Assembly: GCF_900119185.1 (NCBI RefSeq)
Contig: NZ_FPJE01000002.1
Span: forward strand, 1-64,000
From: Sinomicrobium oceani
GTDB lineage: Bacteria > Bacteroidota > Bacteroidia > Flavobacteriales > Flavobacteriaceae
DNA length: 64,000 nucleotides
Direction of reading: 5' to 3'
Shown here: one piece after another, positions 51,466 to 59,156 of the stretch
How the letters are laid out: each line of letters opens with the position of its first letter
Position numbering within the stretch: position 1 is the stretch's first letter
Made by a program: the position numbers and the translations under genes
Notes under the pieces: model-generated
Told to the model about the DNA's origin: nothing
What the model saw: the letters and a program-made list of their open reading frames with translations, nothing else
The model's database searches: none

Positions 51466-51504
51466 GGAGTTACTCCCCTGTCACCGACAAACCTACTGTT
51501 TCTC

Positions 51505-52035
51505 TCATAGATCAAATCTCAGTACAACACCCTTTTCCCGTTGATTTACAGCTTCATACATCACGATGCCGGTTGTCGTGGACAAATTCAGACTCTCCAC
51601 CCTACCCTTCATCGCTATGGTCAGGCAATATTCGCATGCTTGAATGGCCTTTTCGCTCAATCCGCGGGATTCGTCCCCGAACCAAATGGCAAGTTTAGGA
51701 TATGTCAGATCCGATTCGGGTAGCCCTACCTGTTTCCTGCACACGGGATGCGGGGATGTTCCTACGGAGATAAACTGACTATCGGAAAGAAAACCGATAC
51801 AAGATTCGGTGGTATCAAATACTTTGACGAACGTCCATTTGACAGCTCCGTTGGAGTGTTTTAAAAGTGATTTTCGCTGTCTGATCTCTTCCGGGTTATC
51901 CGCAAGCCTGTGCTGTCCGTCGATTATAAATAACTTGTCAACCCCAAGTCCGTTGATGTTACGGATAACATTTCCGATATTGATCATGTAATTCGGATTC
52001 TCCAACACCGCAATAAGTTCAAAGTGGCCCGTCAA
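51505..52035 (-). CDS. SpoU/TrmH-family RNA 2'-O-methyltransferase
   Basis: The 176-residue SPOUT enzyme has motif 1 NIGNVIRNINGLGVDKLFIID, motif 2 PKLAIWFGDESRGLSEKAIQ and motif 3 IAMKGRVESLNLSTTTGIVMYEAVNQR that form the trefoil-knot SAM site. There is no N-terminal extension. The target nucleotide (tRNA or rRNA) cannot be told from sequence. Confidence 0.92.
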   Translation of the reverse strand: MTGHFELIAVLENPNYMINIGNVIRNINGLGVDKLFIIDGQHRLADNPEEIRQRKSLLKHSNGAVKWTFVKVFDTTESCIGFLSDSQFISVGTSPHPVCRKQVGLPESDLTYPKLAIWFGDESRGLSEKAIQACEYCLTIAMKGRVESLNLSTTTGIVMYEAVNQREKGVVLRFDL

Positions 52036-52209
52036 TTTTTTATACAGATTAAATTTAGATCGATGATATCATTTCCTATTTCCGGATGATACCATACCTT
52101 AAAGATAAACAGAATTATCGTCCTAAACACATTCTATGCCTGGTAAAGATTTCGTGTCTGCTCCATTGAAATATCCAGTAATGAGTTAGCGTGCATTACC
52201 CGATCTTTT

Positions 52210-53052
52210 CTATTTGTCTTCTTTTGTCATATACGCATTCCAATGCAGTAGTCCGTTGCAGACTGCAAGCCAGATCAGTCCGTGATTATCAATATCCGTC
52301 TTTTTATATTCCCATTTTATTTTTTCATTTCCGGAATCTTCCAATATGGCGATGACTTCCTGTAACGGACCGTCAAATTCATTTTCGTAACGATCACCGC
52401 ATCCATTTGTAAAATAAAACGTCTTATTTTTTTCCAGGTCATTACCGACAAATTCTTTATATCTATCTACAAACTGCTTTTGGTCATAATTATAATTGGG
52501 ACTCAGCAAAATATTGTAATCGAACAAGTTGTCTGTTTTCATCGAAGCATAGGTTACAAAAGTTGCTCCGAGCGAGTGACCGATGCCCAACCTGTAATCC
52601 TGAACTCTGTAATTTTTTTTGAGAAATGGTTCTACTTCTTCCTGTATATGTTGTATCAGAAGGTCTGCATGCCCCATAGGAGGTTCATACCTTTTTAAAG
52701 TCTCCACGTGGTTGTTCGGAGGTAGAAATTCATCCCACCGGTCTTCGGTTACTATGCCTACAATAATAACAGGTTCGATGGTGTTCATAGACAGTAATTG
52801 AATATTTCCGCTTATATAATTGAAAATCCGGGTGTTTTGGGCATCAAAAAGATAGAGGACTTTAAAATGCCGGTTTTTTTCCCAAAAGTATTCGTCCGGG
52901 ATGAATATCTGTAATTCCCTTTGTTTCTTGTAAACTTCCGATTCGATAAATATGGTTTCGGATACTGCATAGTACGCATCAGGATCGGGTTCTTCCTGGG
53001 TGAAAGCCAAAAAGGAAAACATGAAAATTCCTGTTAAAAATAGTGTTTTCAT
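52210..53052 (-). CDS. secreted alpha/beta-hydrolase esterase
   Basis: The 280-residue protein has a signal peptide (MKTLFLTGIFMFSFLAFTQ) and the esterase-D/enterochelin-esterase-like fold: VYKKQRELQIFIPDEYFWEKNRHFKVLYLFDAQNTRIF, HADLLIQHIQEEVEPFLKKNYRVQDYRLGIGHSLGATFVTYASM with the nucleophile in GHSLG (about S164). Its ATG overlaps the MutS-homologue stop as ATGA, so it is the last gene of the coupled operon. Confidence 0.88.
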   Translation of the reverse strand: MKTLFLTGIFMFSFLAFTQEEPDPDAYYAVSETIFIESEVYKKQRELQIFIPDEYFWEKNRHFKVLYLFDAQNTRIFNYISGNIQLLSMNTIEPVIIVGIVTEDRWDEFLPPNNHVETLKRYEPPMGHADLLIQHIQEEVEPFLKKNYRVQDYRLGIGHSLGATFVTYASMKTDNLFDYNILLSPNYNYDQKQFVDRYKEFVGNDLEKNKTFYFTNGCGDRYENEFDGPLQEVIAILEDSGNEKIKWEYKKTDIDNHGLIWLAVCNGLLHWNAYMTKEDK

Positions 53053-54929
53053 GGATGTTTTGTTCTATGATCATGTGAGGTATTATTCGCGTCCGGAATT
53101 TCAGAAAGGATATGAATACCGCTGTTTTTCATAAGCGCACTGGCATTAAAATCATAACAGATATCCGGGTAAAGCTGATAGCTGAAAACCATGGTCTTGT
53201 TCCTGATCTCGCTGTTAAAACTGTAATTGGTCACCAGCTTCTGATCTCCTGCCAGTTGGGCCAGCTTTATATCATGAGTTGCGATAATTCCGGATGTCCT
53301 GAGCCCGCTTAACTGATGTATCAGCGAAAAACCTCCCTTGTGCCTGTCCTCCGAGTTGGTTCCTTTGAACATTTCGTCCAGCAGAAAAAAAATGTTCCGG
53401 TTATCGGCTATCAGTTTCAGCAGTTTTTCTATCCTGTGTAGTTCCGCATAAAAAGAAGATATCCCACTCCGCAAATTATCGTGGGTACGCATACTGGTAA
53501 ATACGCCCAGGTTAGAAACCCGTGCGTATGTGGCGCAACAAGGTGCTCCTGCCAGGGCCAGTACGAGGTTTACTCCGACCGTTCTTAAAAAAGTACTTTT
53601 CCCGCCCATATTTGAGCCTGTGATCATAACCACATTCCCGGGCCCTTCCGACACAAAATCATTGCATACCCGGTCGTCCGGAGCTATCAGCGGATGGCCC
53701 AGAGACTCAAAATAGACTTCGTTGTCTTTGGATGAAAGTTCCGGAAATGTATAGGAGGGATTCGAATACCAAAAACCTGCAAAACTGTTGAGTACTTCAA
53801 ATTCACTCACCGCTTCTGCCCACGATTTTAAATAGGTTACATGTTTTGTTTTCCACTTTTCGGTAGCAAGAATCAGGTGTATATCCAGCAACAGGAAAAT
53901 GTTCACTATCGTGTACATATAATTGCCTCCCAACGGCATCCTTTTCACAGGTCTTTGATACGAAAACTCCAATATACTGCATATCCGGCCTATTTCGGCA
54001 GATGCCGAATAGCCATTACCGACAAATACCGCCCTTAAGGCTTGCAGTTTCCCGGAGCTGAAGTTCTCACTTTCCATGTTCCGGATAAGGGCCCGGTACC
54101 CTCTGAGGGTGTCCATATTTTTTGTAGAAGTTTCTACGATATCTTCGGCTTGGGGCCTTATTTTTTTCAAAAACATTCCATTAACAGACAACAACAGTAT
54201 CATAAACCCGAAATATACTACACCGGTTGTTGTGCCAAGCCCGGTGTAAAAGCAATATGCCGAAAAAATAAAAAGTACGGGAAGAATAATTGCAACGGTG
54301 CTGTAAATATGGCGACGTTTCAGTAATACCGTTGGTTTTCCCACCCAATTCATCAATTCAAAATAATCGCTTTTCTTATTCCGGAAGTGCATCCCTGCGG
54401 CCTGGAAATCCTGCCTCCATGCCAGTTTCCCGGATAATTCCTTTATTGCCCTTTGTCTTTCAACAATTTCGGTGTCAGATGCAGATTCGGACAACCATTC
54501 CGCTAAGCGTATCATCCCCGATTCCGTAGTAGTCCTGTTTATCAGCTGAAAAACAGAATGCGGCCCGAAAATATCCAGGTCGGAGGTGTACGGGTGATCG
54601 GGATCGATAAATCGTTCCCCGGAGTCAAATTTTTCCAGTTCACACTTTCCCCTGCGAATTTCGGAGGCATTGATATCTTTCAGAAATGCGGCGTGCCGTA
54701 TACGGTAGGCGATATGATCATGAAGTTTTAAAACCCTGTTAAAGCACAAGATCAAGACCGGTAATGCCAGCCATAAGGGAATGATCAGCTCCAGGCTGAA
54801 CAAGGTGATCACCATAGCTATCGCGGTGATAAAAACAAGAACCCTGAACAGTGATATGCTGCTTAACCGTTTTTTCAAACGGATAATTTCAAGATCGTAC
54901 TTCTTTACATGTTCGTGGTAAATATTCAT
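53049..54929 (-). CDS. membrane-anchored MutS-family ATPase
   Basis: I chose the ATG at 54929 (MNIYHEHVKKYDLEIIRLKKR); the frame upstream to 55055 lacks conserved content. The 626-residue protein has two N-terminal membrane helices (about 25-65) and two further ones near 210-260. A MutS core (about 130-390) follows, then the MutS ATPase domain with Walker A VVMITGSNMGGKSTFLRTV (about 440), the FFLLDEMFKGTNSEDRHKGG Walker B/signature block and ATHDIKLAQL. It lacks the MutS mismatch-binding N-domain. It is probably a distinct MutS paralogue type, not the mismatch-repair MutS. Confidence 0.9.
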   Translation of the reverse strand: MNIYHEHVKKYDLEIIRLKKRLSSISLFRVLVFITAIAMVITLFSLELIIPLWLALPVLILCFNRVLKLHDHIAYRIRHAAFLKDINASEIRRGKCELEKFDSGERFIDPDHPYTSDLDIFGPHSVFQLINRTTTESGMIRLAEWLSESASDTEIVERQRAIKELSGKLAWRQDFQAAGMHFRNKKSDYFELMNWVGKPTVLLKRRHIYSTVAIILPVLFIFSAYCFYTGLGTTTGVVYFGFMILLLSVNGMFLKKIRPQAEDIVETSTKNMDTLRGYRALIRNMESENFSSGKLQALRAVFVGNGYSASAEIGRICSILEFSYQRPVKRMPLGGNYMYTIVNIFLLLDIHLILATEKWKTKHVTYLKSWAEAVSEFEVLNSFAGFWYSNPSYTFPELSSKDNEVYFESLGHPLIAPDDRVCNDFVSEGPGNVVMITGSNMGGKSTFLRTVGVNLVLALAGAPCCATYARVSNLGVFTSMRTHDNLRSGISSFYAELHRIEKLLKLIADNRNIFFLLDEMFKGTNSEDRHKGGFSLIHQLSGLRTSGIIATHDIKLAQLAGDQKLVTNYSFNSEIRNKTMVFSYQLYPDICYDFNASALMKNSGIHILSEIPDANNTSHDHRTKHP

Positions 54930-55057
54930 AAGGTTATTTTTTAAATCGGATGAATCACTCCGCAGGCTGCGAGAACACAAAAGGTTTCCAGGCCTGAATA
55001 AGCGACAACTCAGATTTCCATGCATCATCAGTCTCCTCGCGGCCGTGAACGACACTT

Positions 55058-56308
55058 TTATTTCATCTCCTGAATGGGGGTATTGGCTTCCGAACCTGAA
55101 ATCAGGATGGCATAGTCCAGGAAATCAGTCGTAGATTTTCCCCGTACCAGATCCCCGTTGGATTTTTCATCTGCCATGATCACCTCAATCAAATCCGGCG
55201 TTCCGTCGCTATACGGCGTATCGCTTGCATTGAGCCTGAACAGGGTCATGTCCGACAGCTTGTTTTTCTTTATGTTTTCAATACCACGGAAATATTCCTT
55301 TTCATAATCCCCGATCCCATATCCACCTTCGGTAGTATAGGAACTGTAATTTCCTTGATCATCATATACAAAATCCCAAAGTACACGACTTTCCGTCAGA
55401 TATCCTATAACCGAAAGCACCTCGTTTTTGTCGTAAACACTATGTTGGAGTAACATGGTAAAAAACGATATGCTATTTCCTTCCGGAGCTTTTTCAAGAT
55501 GACCGAACCCGAATCTTACAAACTGAGGTTTTGTACCGAAATCATATACAGGAGCCAGTTGCCTGTAATTGTCAAAAATAATCCCCTCCCGATGAGAAGA
55601 CGGATCAAATGAAGACTTCAGGTTACGTATGATATGGTCGAAAGCAGATTTATCGAGAAGGTGAGGATCAAATGCAGAAGGGTTGTTTTCGTATCGGGAA
55701 ACAAGATTTTTAAGGACTTTTTTAGAATAGCTGTCATAATACGGTGAAAAGTCCGTAGTGTCCGTTTTCACCATAGCTACTACGGCCATTAACGACGACT
55801 CCCGCAAGGCATGATAATCGACGATCTCCGAAAGATGTTTTGCAGTATACTTGTAACTCACGATCTCGTCGATCCCGATAACAGTCAGCTTTCGGGCTTC
55901 CGGCAGGCCGTCATTGAGTCTTTTTATGTTTTTCCATTTCCTGTAGGTTTCTATACTTTTTTCCTGCGGTACCCGTATCCCGTAATGTGTAACCAGGTCC
56001 TTTAAAAGTAAGGTATCCCCCGTTTTCAAATACGTGTTAAAGTAATGCCCTATACTAAAATCTGTTTCGGGCAGGTAATAGCTAATCACTCCCTGGCCCG
56101 TTAGCGATCTGAGCAGCATATACTCGGCCTTCTCCGTTTTTGCACTCCCGTGATATGCACCGAATCCCAGTATTTTAAAATCCCGCTGAGGAAAATCGAA
56201 CTCTTTTGCATTCAGGTCAAAACGATGACTTTGCAAATATGCATTTTTATCTTGTCCGAAAGACAACAATACCATCAGGGTTAAAAAGAGTGTTAATATG
56301 CGATTCAT
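55058..56308 (-). CDS. secreted erythromycin-esterase/ChaN-like protein
   Basis: The 416-residue protein has a signal peptide (MNRILTLFLTLMVLLSFGQ) and an EreA/TIKI-like domain: FKILGFGAYHGSAKTEKAEYMLLRSLTGQGVISYYLPETDFSIGHYFNTYLKTGD, TVIGIDEIVSY and FVRFGFGHLEKAPEGNSISFFTMLLQH. The HG and E and the second FGHLEK motif mark the metal or catalytic site. The expected substrate is an ester or peptide; none is known. The start overlaps the upstream small ORF as ATGA and it lies 128 bp before the MutS gene. Confidence 0.78.
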   Translation of the reverse strand: MNRILTLFLTLMVLLSFGQDKNAYLQSHRFDLNAKEFDFPQRDFKILGFGAYHGSAKTEKAEYMLLRSLTGQGVISYYLPETDFSIGHYFNTYLKTGDTLLLKDLVTHYGIRVPQEKSIETYRKWKNIKRLNDGLPEARKLTVIGIDEIVSYKYTAKHLSEIVDYHALRESSLMAVVAMVKTDTTDFSPYYDSYSKKVLKNLVSRYENNPSAFDPHLLDKSAFDHIIRNLKSSFDPSSHREGIIFDNYRQLAPVYDFGTKPQFVRFGFGHLEKAPEGNSISFFTMLLQHSVYDKNEVLSVIGYLTESRVLWDFVYDDQGNYSSYTTEGGYGIGDYEKEYFRGIENIKKNKLSDMTLFRLNASDTPYSDGTPDLIEVIMADEKSNGDLVRGKSTTDFLDYAILISGSEANTPIQEMK

Positions 56309-56534
56309 AGTTGTTTTGGTTCAGGGTAATTTTGTTTCGTTCGTTTCCTCAGATACACGATCTCATTTTCCAGATCCTGTATGGCTCTCCGTTTCCATTC
56401 GGCGCTTTGCTTTGCAGCCCATACTTCCGGTTGGTTTTGATCCGGCGATAAAGGTCCGGGCGGTTTGGTGGCTACACCATTGTTTTCAGGATTATTAAAA
56501 GTATTTAACGATTTTCTCCATATATTTTTTTCAT
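56305..56534 (-). pseudogene. small operon gene needing one base to be read (A7 run), 76-residue product
   Basis: On the minus strand the frame W-R-K-S-L-N-T-F-N-N-P-E-N-N-G ends with a TGA at 56305 that overlaps the next gene's ATG as ATGA. Its start is out of frame: the ATG at 56534 overlaps the preceding gene's stop, also as ATGA, but after ATG-A7 the frame closes after nine codons. One extra A (A8) would give MKKNIWRKSLNTFNN... in frame to the end. The product would be a Pro-rich, then Arg/Lys/Glu-rich helix (KQSAEWKRRAIQDLENEIVY). Interpretation: slippage site, recent mutation or sequencing error. Confidence 0.6.
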
Positions 56535-56920
56535 TTTATTAATTTCTGAATAATCAGACTATCAATTAAGAATGGTAAAATTAACATTCCTGAAATTATG
56601 ATCAAGGTCGGAATAATATCAATCTTTTTTTCAGGAGATCTCGATATCTCAGGTTCTCTTTTATAAATTTTGAAATATGGGATCCGAATTAATTTATACA
56701 GGATCAAAAACATAATGTTCATCTGAGAACTGAAATAGACTAAAGATTTCCCTCCTTTAGTAAAGTAATAATCATATGTTATTCCGAAAAATAGAATTGC
56801 AATTGAAATCGACAAATACTTAAGGAAAAGCTTTCTTCTATTAAGCCTTTGCACATCAAATACAAAAAGCCATAAAAGAGGGAATAAAAGTACAAGGTGA
56901 ATTATTTCATTGATTTTCAT
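56531..56920 (-). CDS. hypothetical four-helix membrane protein
   Basis: The 129-residue protein has four hydrophobic helices (about 5-22, 33-50, 63-78, 104-124) with basic cytoplasmic loops (RLNRRKL, KIYKREP). No family was recognised. It heads the minus-strand operon of EreA-like, MutS-like and esterase genes; its stop overlaps the ATG of the following small gene as ATGA. Confidence 0.6.
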   Translation of the reverse strand: MKINEIIHLVLLFPLLWLFVFDVQRLNRRKLFLKYLSISIAILFFGITYDYYFTKGGKSLVYFSSQMNIMFLILYKLIRIPYFKIYKREPEISRSPEKKIDIIPTLIIISGMLILPFLIDSLIIQKLIK

Positions 56921-56929
56921 TAGACTACC

Positions 56930-57085
56930 TTATAATATGTTTATTCCGGTTACGATCAGGTAACGTACGTTTTTCTTTTTAAAATCCCGGATTTCTCCTG
57001 TTTTCAGCAAATATATTACGTCTTCGTAACGCACCACAAAAAGACCGTCTTCCTTTTTTCTGAATACAATATACTTTAATTTTAT
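56930..57085 (-). pseudogene. headless gene end upstream of the membrane-protein operon
   Basis: On the minus strand the frame reads IKLKYIVFRKKEDGLFVVRYEDVIYLLKTGEIRDFKKKNVRYLIVTGINIL then TAA at 56930, with strong protein character. It has no ATG, GTG or TTG start before the terminator hairpin at 57086-57116, so it is either the 3' remnant of a deleted gene or uses a non-standard start. It ends 9 bp before the ATG of the next gene. Confidence 0.45.
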
Positions 57086-57116
57086 AAAAAACGGTCCGGA
57101 TATCTTCCCGGACCGT
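57086..57116 (-). terminator. terminator of the oxidoreductase gene
   Basis: On the minus strand ACGGTCCGG pairs with CCGGACCGT (57091-57099 and 57108-57116) and is followed by six Ts, 22 bp after the stop of the gene at 57138. Confidence 0.8.
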
Positions 57117-57137
57117 GAGTATGTGTACCGTTCGCTA

Positions 57138-58082
57138 CTACACTTCCACGACTACCTTGCCTTTGGTCCTTCCCGTTTCTATTTGCAGATGCGCCTCCCG
57201 TACCTCGGTAAAACTATAGACTTTGTAAATATAGGGGCGAATAATTTTTCTTTCCAATAACGCTGCTATGATTTTCATATCATTTCCGCTCGAAAAGACC
57301 GACATAAAGAAACAGGCATTCAGTTTTTTCCGTAAAGCTGCGTTTTCATCCTCCGCTTTTAATCCCGAAGGCAGATTTACGACAGTTCCCCCTTCCCGGA
57401 GTACCCGGACTGATCTCCGGAAAGTATCATGCCCTATAGTTTCCAGCACAAAATCGATATTACGCAGTTCATCTTCAAAATCTTCCGTCCTGTAATCGAT
57501 ATGCCTGTCGGCGCCTAATCCCAACACGAATTCCCTGTGTTTTCCGGACGACGTTCCCACCACAAAGGCTCCCAGATGCCTGGCAATCTGTACGGCAAAA
57601 TGTCCCACACCACCTGCCGCTGCATGGATCAGCACCTTATCCCCGCTATTCAGTTTCCCGAAATATGTAAAGGCCTGCCATGCCGTAAGTGCTGCCAGTG
57701 TAGTTGCCGCAGCCGCTACATGCGATATATTTTCGGGTTTTAGCGCTACATGGGCGGCAGGAACGGCTACATACTCCGCATAGGCTTTTCCGTGCCCGGT
57801 AAAATTTACCATCCCGAATACTTCATCATGAAGTTTGAATAATGTTACATTTTTTCCGGTGTCGACAATAACCCCCGAAATATCCCACCCCAGTATCACA
57901 GGATCTTCATGCTTCAGTAATTCAGCCAGTGCTTCCCCGTTCCGCGTCTTTACATCTACAGGATTAATACTAAATGCCCTGACCTTAACGAGAACTTCAT
58001 TTTCCAAAATGGCCGGAACTGCGATCTCCTCTTCCACCAGGTTTTCCGTTCCGCCAAACTGCTTTAATAAGATTGCTTTCAT
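57138..58082 (-). CDS. NADP-dependent quinone oxidoreductase-like protein (MDR family)
   Basis: The 314-residue protein belongs to the zinc-free medium-chain dehydrogenase/reductases: GroES-like domain (PVILGWDISGVIVDTGKNVTLFKLHDEVFGMVNF) and Rossmann domain GDKVLIHAAAGGVGHFAVQIARHLGAFVVGTSSGKHREFVLGLGADRHIDYRTEDF. The G-x-G-x-x-A/G nucleotide motif is clear; zinc ligands are absent. It reduces quinones or enones with NADPH. It is divergent from the AraC gene, with a shared operator. Confidence 0.93.
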   Translation of the reverse strand: MKAILLKQFGGTENLVEEEIAVPAILENEVLVKVRAFSINPVDVKTRNGEALAELLKHEDPVILGWDISGVIVDTGKNVTLFKLHDEVFGMVNFTGHGKAYAEYVAVPAAHVALKPENISHVAAAATTLAALTAWQAFTYFGKLNSGDKVLIHAAAGGVGHFAVQIARHLGAFVVGTSSGKHREFVLGLGADRHIDYRTEDFEDELRNIDFVLETIGHDTFRRSVRVLREGGTVVNLPSGLKAEDENAALRKKLNACFFMSVFSSGNDMKIIAALLERKIIRPYIYKVYSFTEVREAHLQIETGRTKGKVVVEV

Positions 58083-58126
58083 CAGCTTATTTTTTCTGAC
58101 AAATTTAAACCGGTAACCCGCGTTTT

Positions 58127-58156
58127 ATACGGTATATTTTTTCCATTATACCGTAT
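58127..58156. promoter_or_regulatory. AraC operator, 10-bp inverted repeat
   Basis: ATACGGTATA (58127-58136) is inverted as TATACCGTAT (58147-58156), 20 bp centre to centre, about two helical turns, as expected for a dimeric AraC regulator. It lies in the 84-bp gap between divergent genes. A third exact nine-base copy (TACGGTATA) occurs at 59101-59109. Confidence 0.6.
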
Positions 58157-58166
58157 TTTTGTACTT

Positions 58167-58997
58167 ATGAAAAAAGAAAATATCGAAACCCCCATAGAGA
58201 TCATTTACGAAAAAACAGATGAATGCCCGGTGAGAGACAGGGTTTTCAGTTTTTTTCAACTGGTATTTGTCCTATCGGGAAACGGATTTCAAACCTTCAA
58301 TGGTAACCGAACCTCTTATCGGAAGAACAATATGTTTCTTCTGACCCCGGAGGATATCCATACCTTCGACGTAACGCACACAACCGAATTTCTGTTGATC
58401 CGTTTTAACACTTCTTACCTGAAAAATTACCGTTGGAACAACCTGAACCACCTCGAATGCTTGCTTCACAATGCTACGCATATTACCGGAAACATACTGA
58501 TGGCCGATGCTGATCAACGCATTGTAAAATCTATAATGGACGCCATACTGCAATCTTCGGAAAAGAACGATCTGTTCAATGCGGAACTGAAAAATCATCT
58601 CATCAATGCCCTCCTGGTAGTTGTGGCACGGAGTATTTCCTGTTATCAGGCCGAGAGACTGGAACAGAATCCCGACAAGCGGTTTGTCAATATGATCAAT
58701 TATATCCAGGAACATATTTATTACCCCGACAGATTAAGAACCGGCATCATCAGTAAGAAATTCAATATTTCCGAAAACTATCTGGGCCGTTTTTTCAAAT
58801 CGCAATGCGGAGAAACCATGCAGGAGTATATTTCAAAATACAAGATCAGGCTGATCAAAAACAAGTTACAGTTCAGTGATTTACGTATGAATGAAATTGC
58901 ACAGGAATTCAATTTTATCGACAGCAGTCATTTAAATAAGTTCTTTAAAAAGCACTCGGGGGTCAGCCTGTCAGCATATAAAAATTCGATAAGGTAA
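58167..58997 (+). CDS. AraC-family transcriptional regulator
   Basis: The 276-residue protein has a cupin-type sensor domain (about 20-130, FQLVFVLSGNGFQTFNGNRTSYRKNNMFLLTPEDIHTFDV) and a C-terminal double HTH (about 185-275): DRLRTGIISKKFNISENYLGRFFKSQCGETMQEYISKYKIRLIKNKLQFSDLRMNEIAQEFNFIDSSHLNKFFKKHSGVSLSAYKNSI. It diverges from the quinone oxidoreductase gene and shares an inverted-repeat operator with it, so it probably regulates that gene and itself. TATTTTTG ends 5 bases before the ATG. Confidence 0.93.
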   Translation: MKKENIETPIEIIYEKTDECPVRDRVFSFFQLVFVLSGNGFQTFNGNRTSYRKNNMFLLTPEDIHTFDVTHTTEFLLIRFNTSYLKNYRWNNLNHLECLLHNATHITGNILMADADQRIVKSIMDAILQSSEKNDLFNAELKNHLINALLVVVARSISCYQAERLEQNPDKRFVNMINYIQEHIYYPDRLRTGIISKKFNISENYLGRFFKSQCGETMQEYISKYKIRLIKNKLQFSDLRMNEIAQEFNFIDSSHLNKFFKKHSGVSLSAYKNSIR

Positions 58998-59156
58998 CTG
59001 TTATCCGTTTTTCAGAATCCGATATTTTGCTTTAATGTCTCGGGAACTACACCAAAAATCGGTTGCTCTCCATCGGTTACGGCCATACACCATACTGTTT
59101 TACGGTATAAATTCCCGGAACGATGGCCATATCCCGGCAGGATATGATATAGCTAT

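Noticed and set aside
51463-51490. Possible attR copy of the tRNA-Pro 3' end (TTACTCCCCTGTCACCGAC)
   Set aside because: The match to GAGTCCAGTCACCCCGAC is too weak; no second copy of the tRNA end was found by eye in the window.
59020-59095. Short minus-strand ORF (MAVTDGEQPIFGVVPETLKQ...) between AraC and ClC genes
   Set aside because: Twenty-four codons only, no stop-free extension to a longer gene and no operon context; could be chance.
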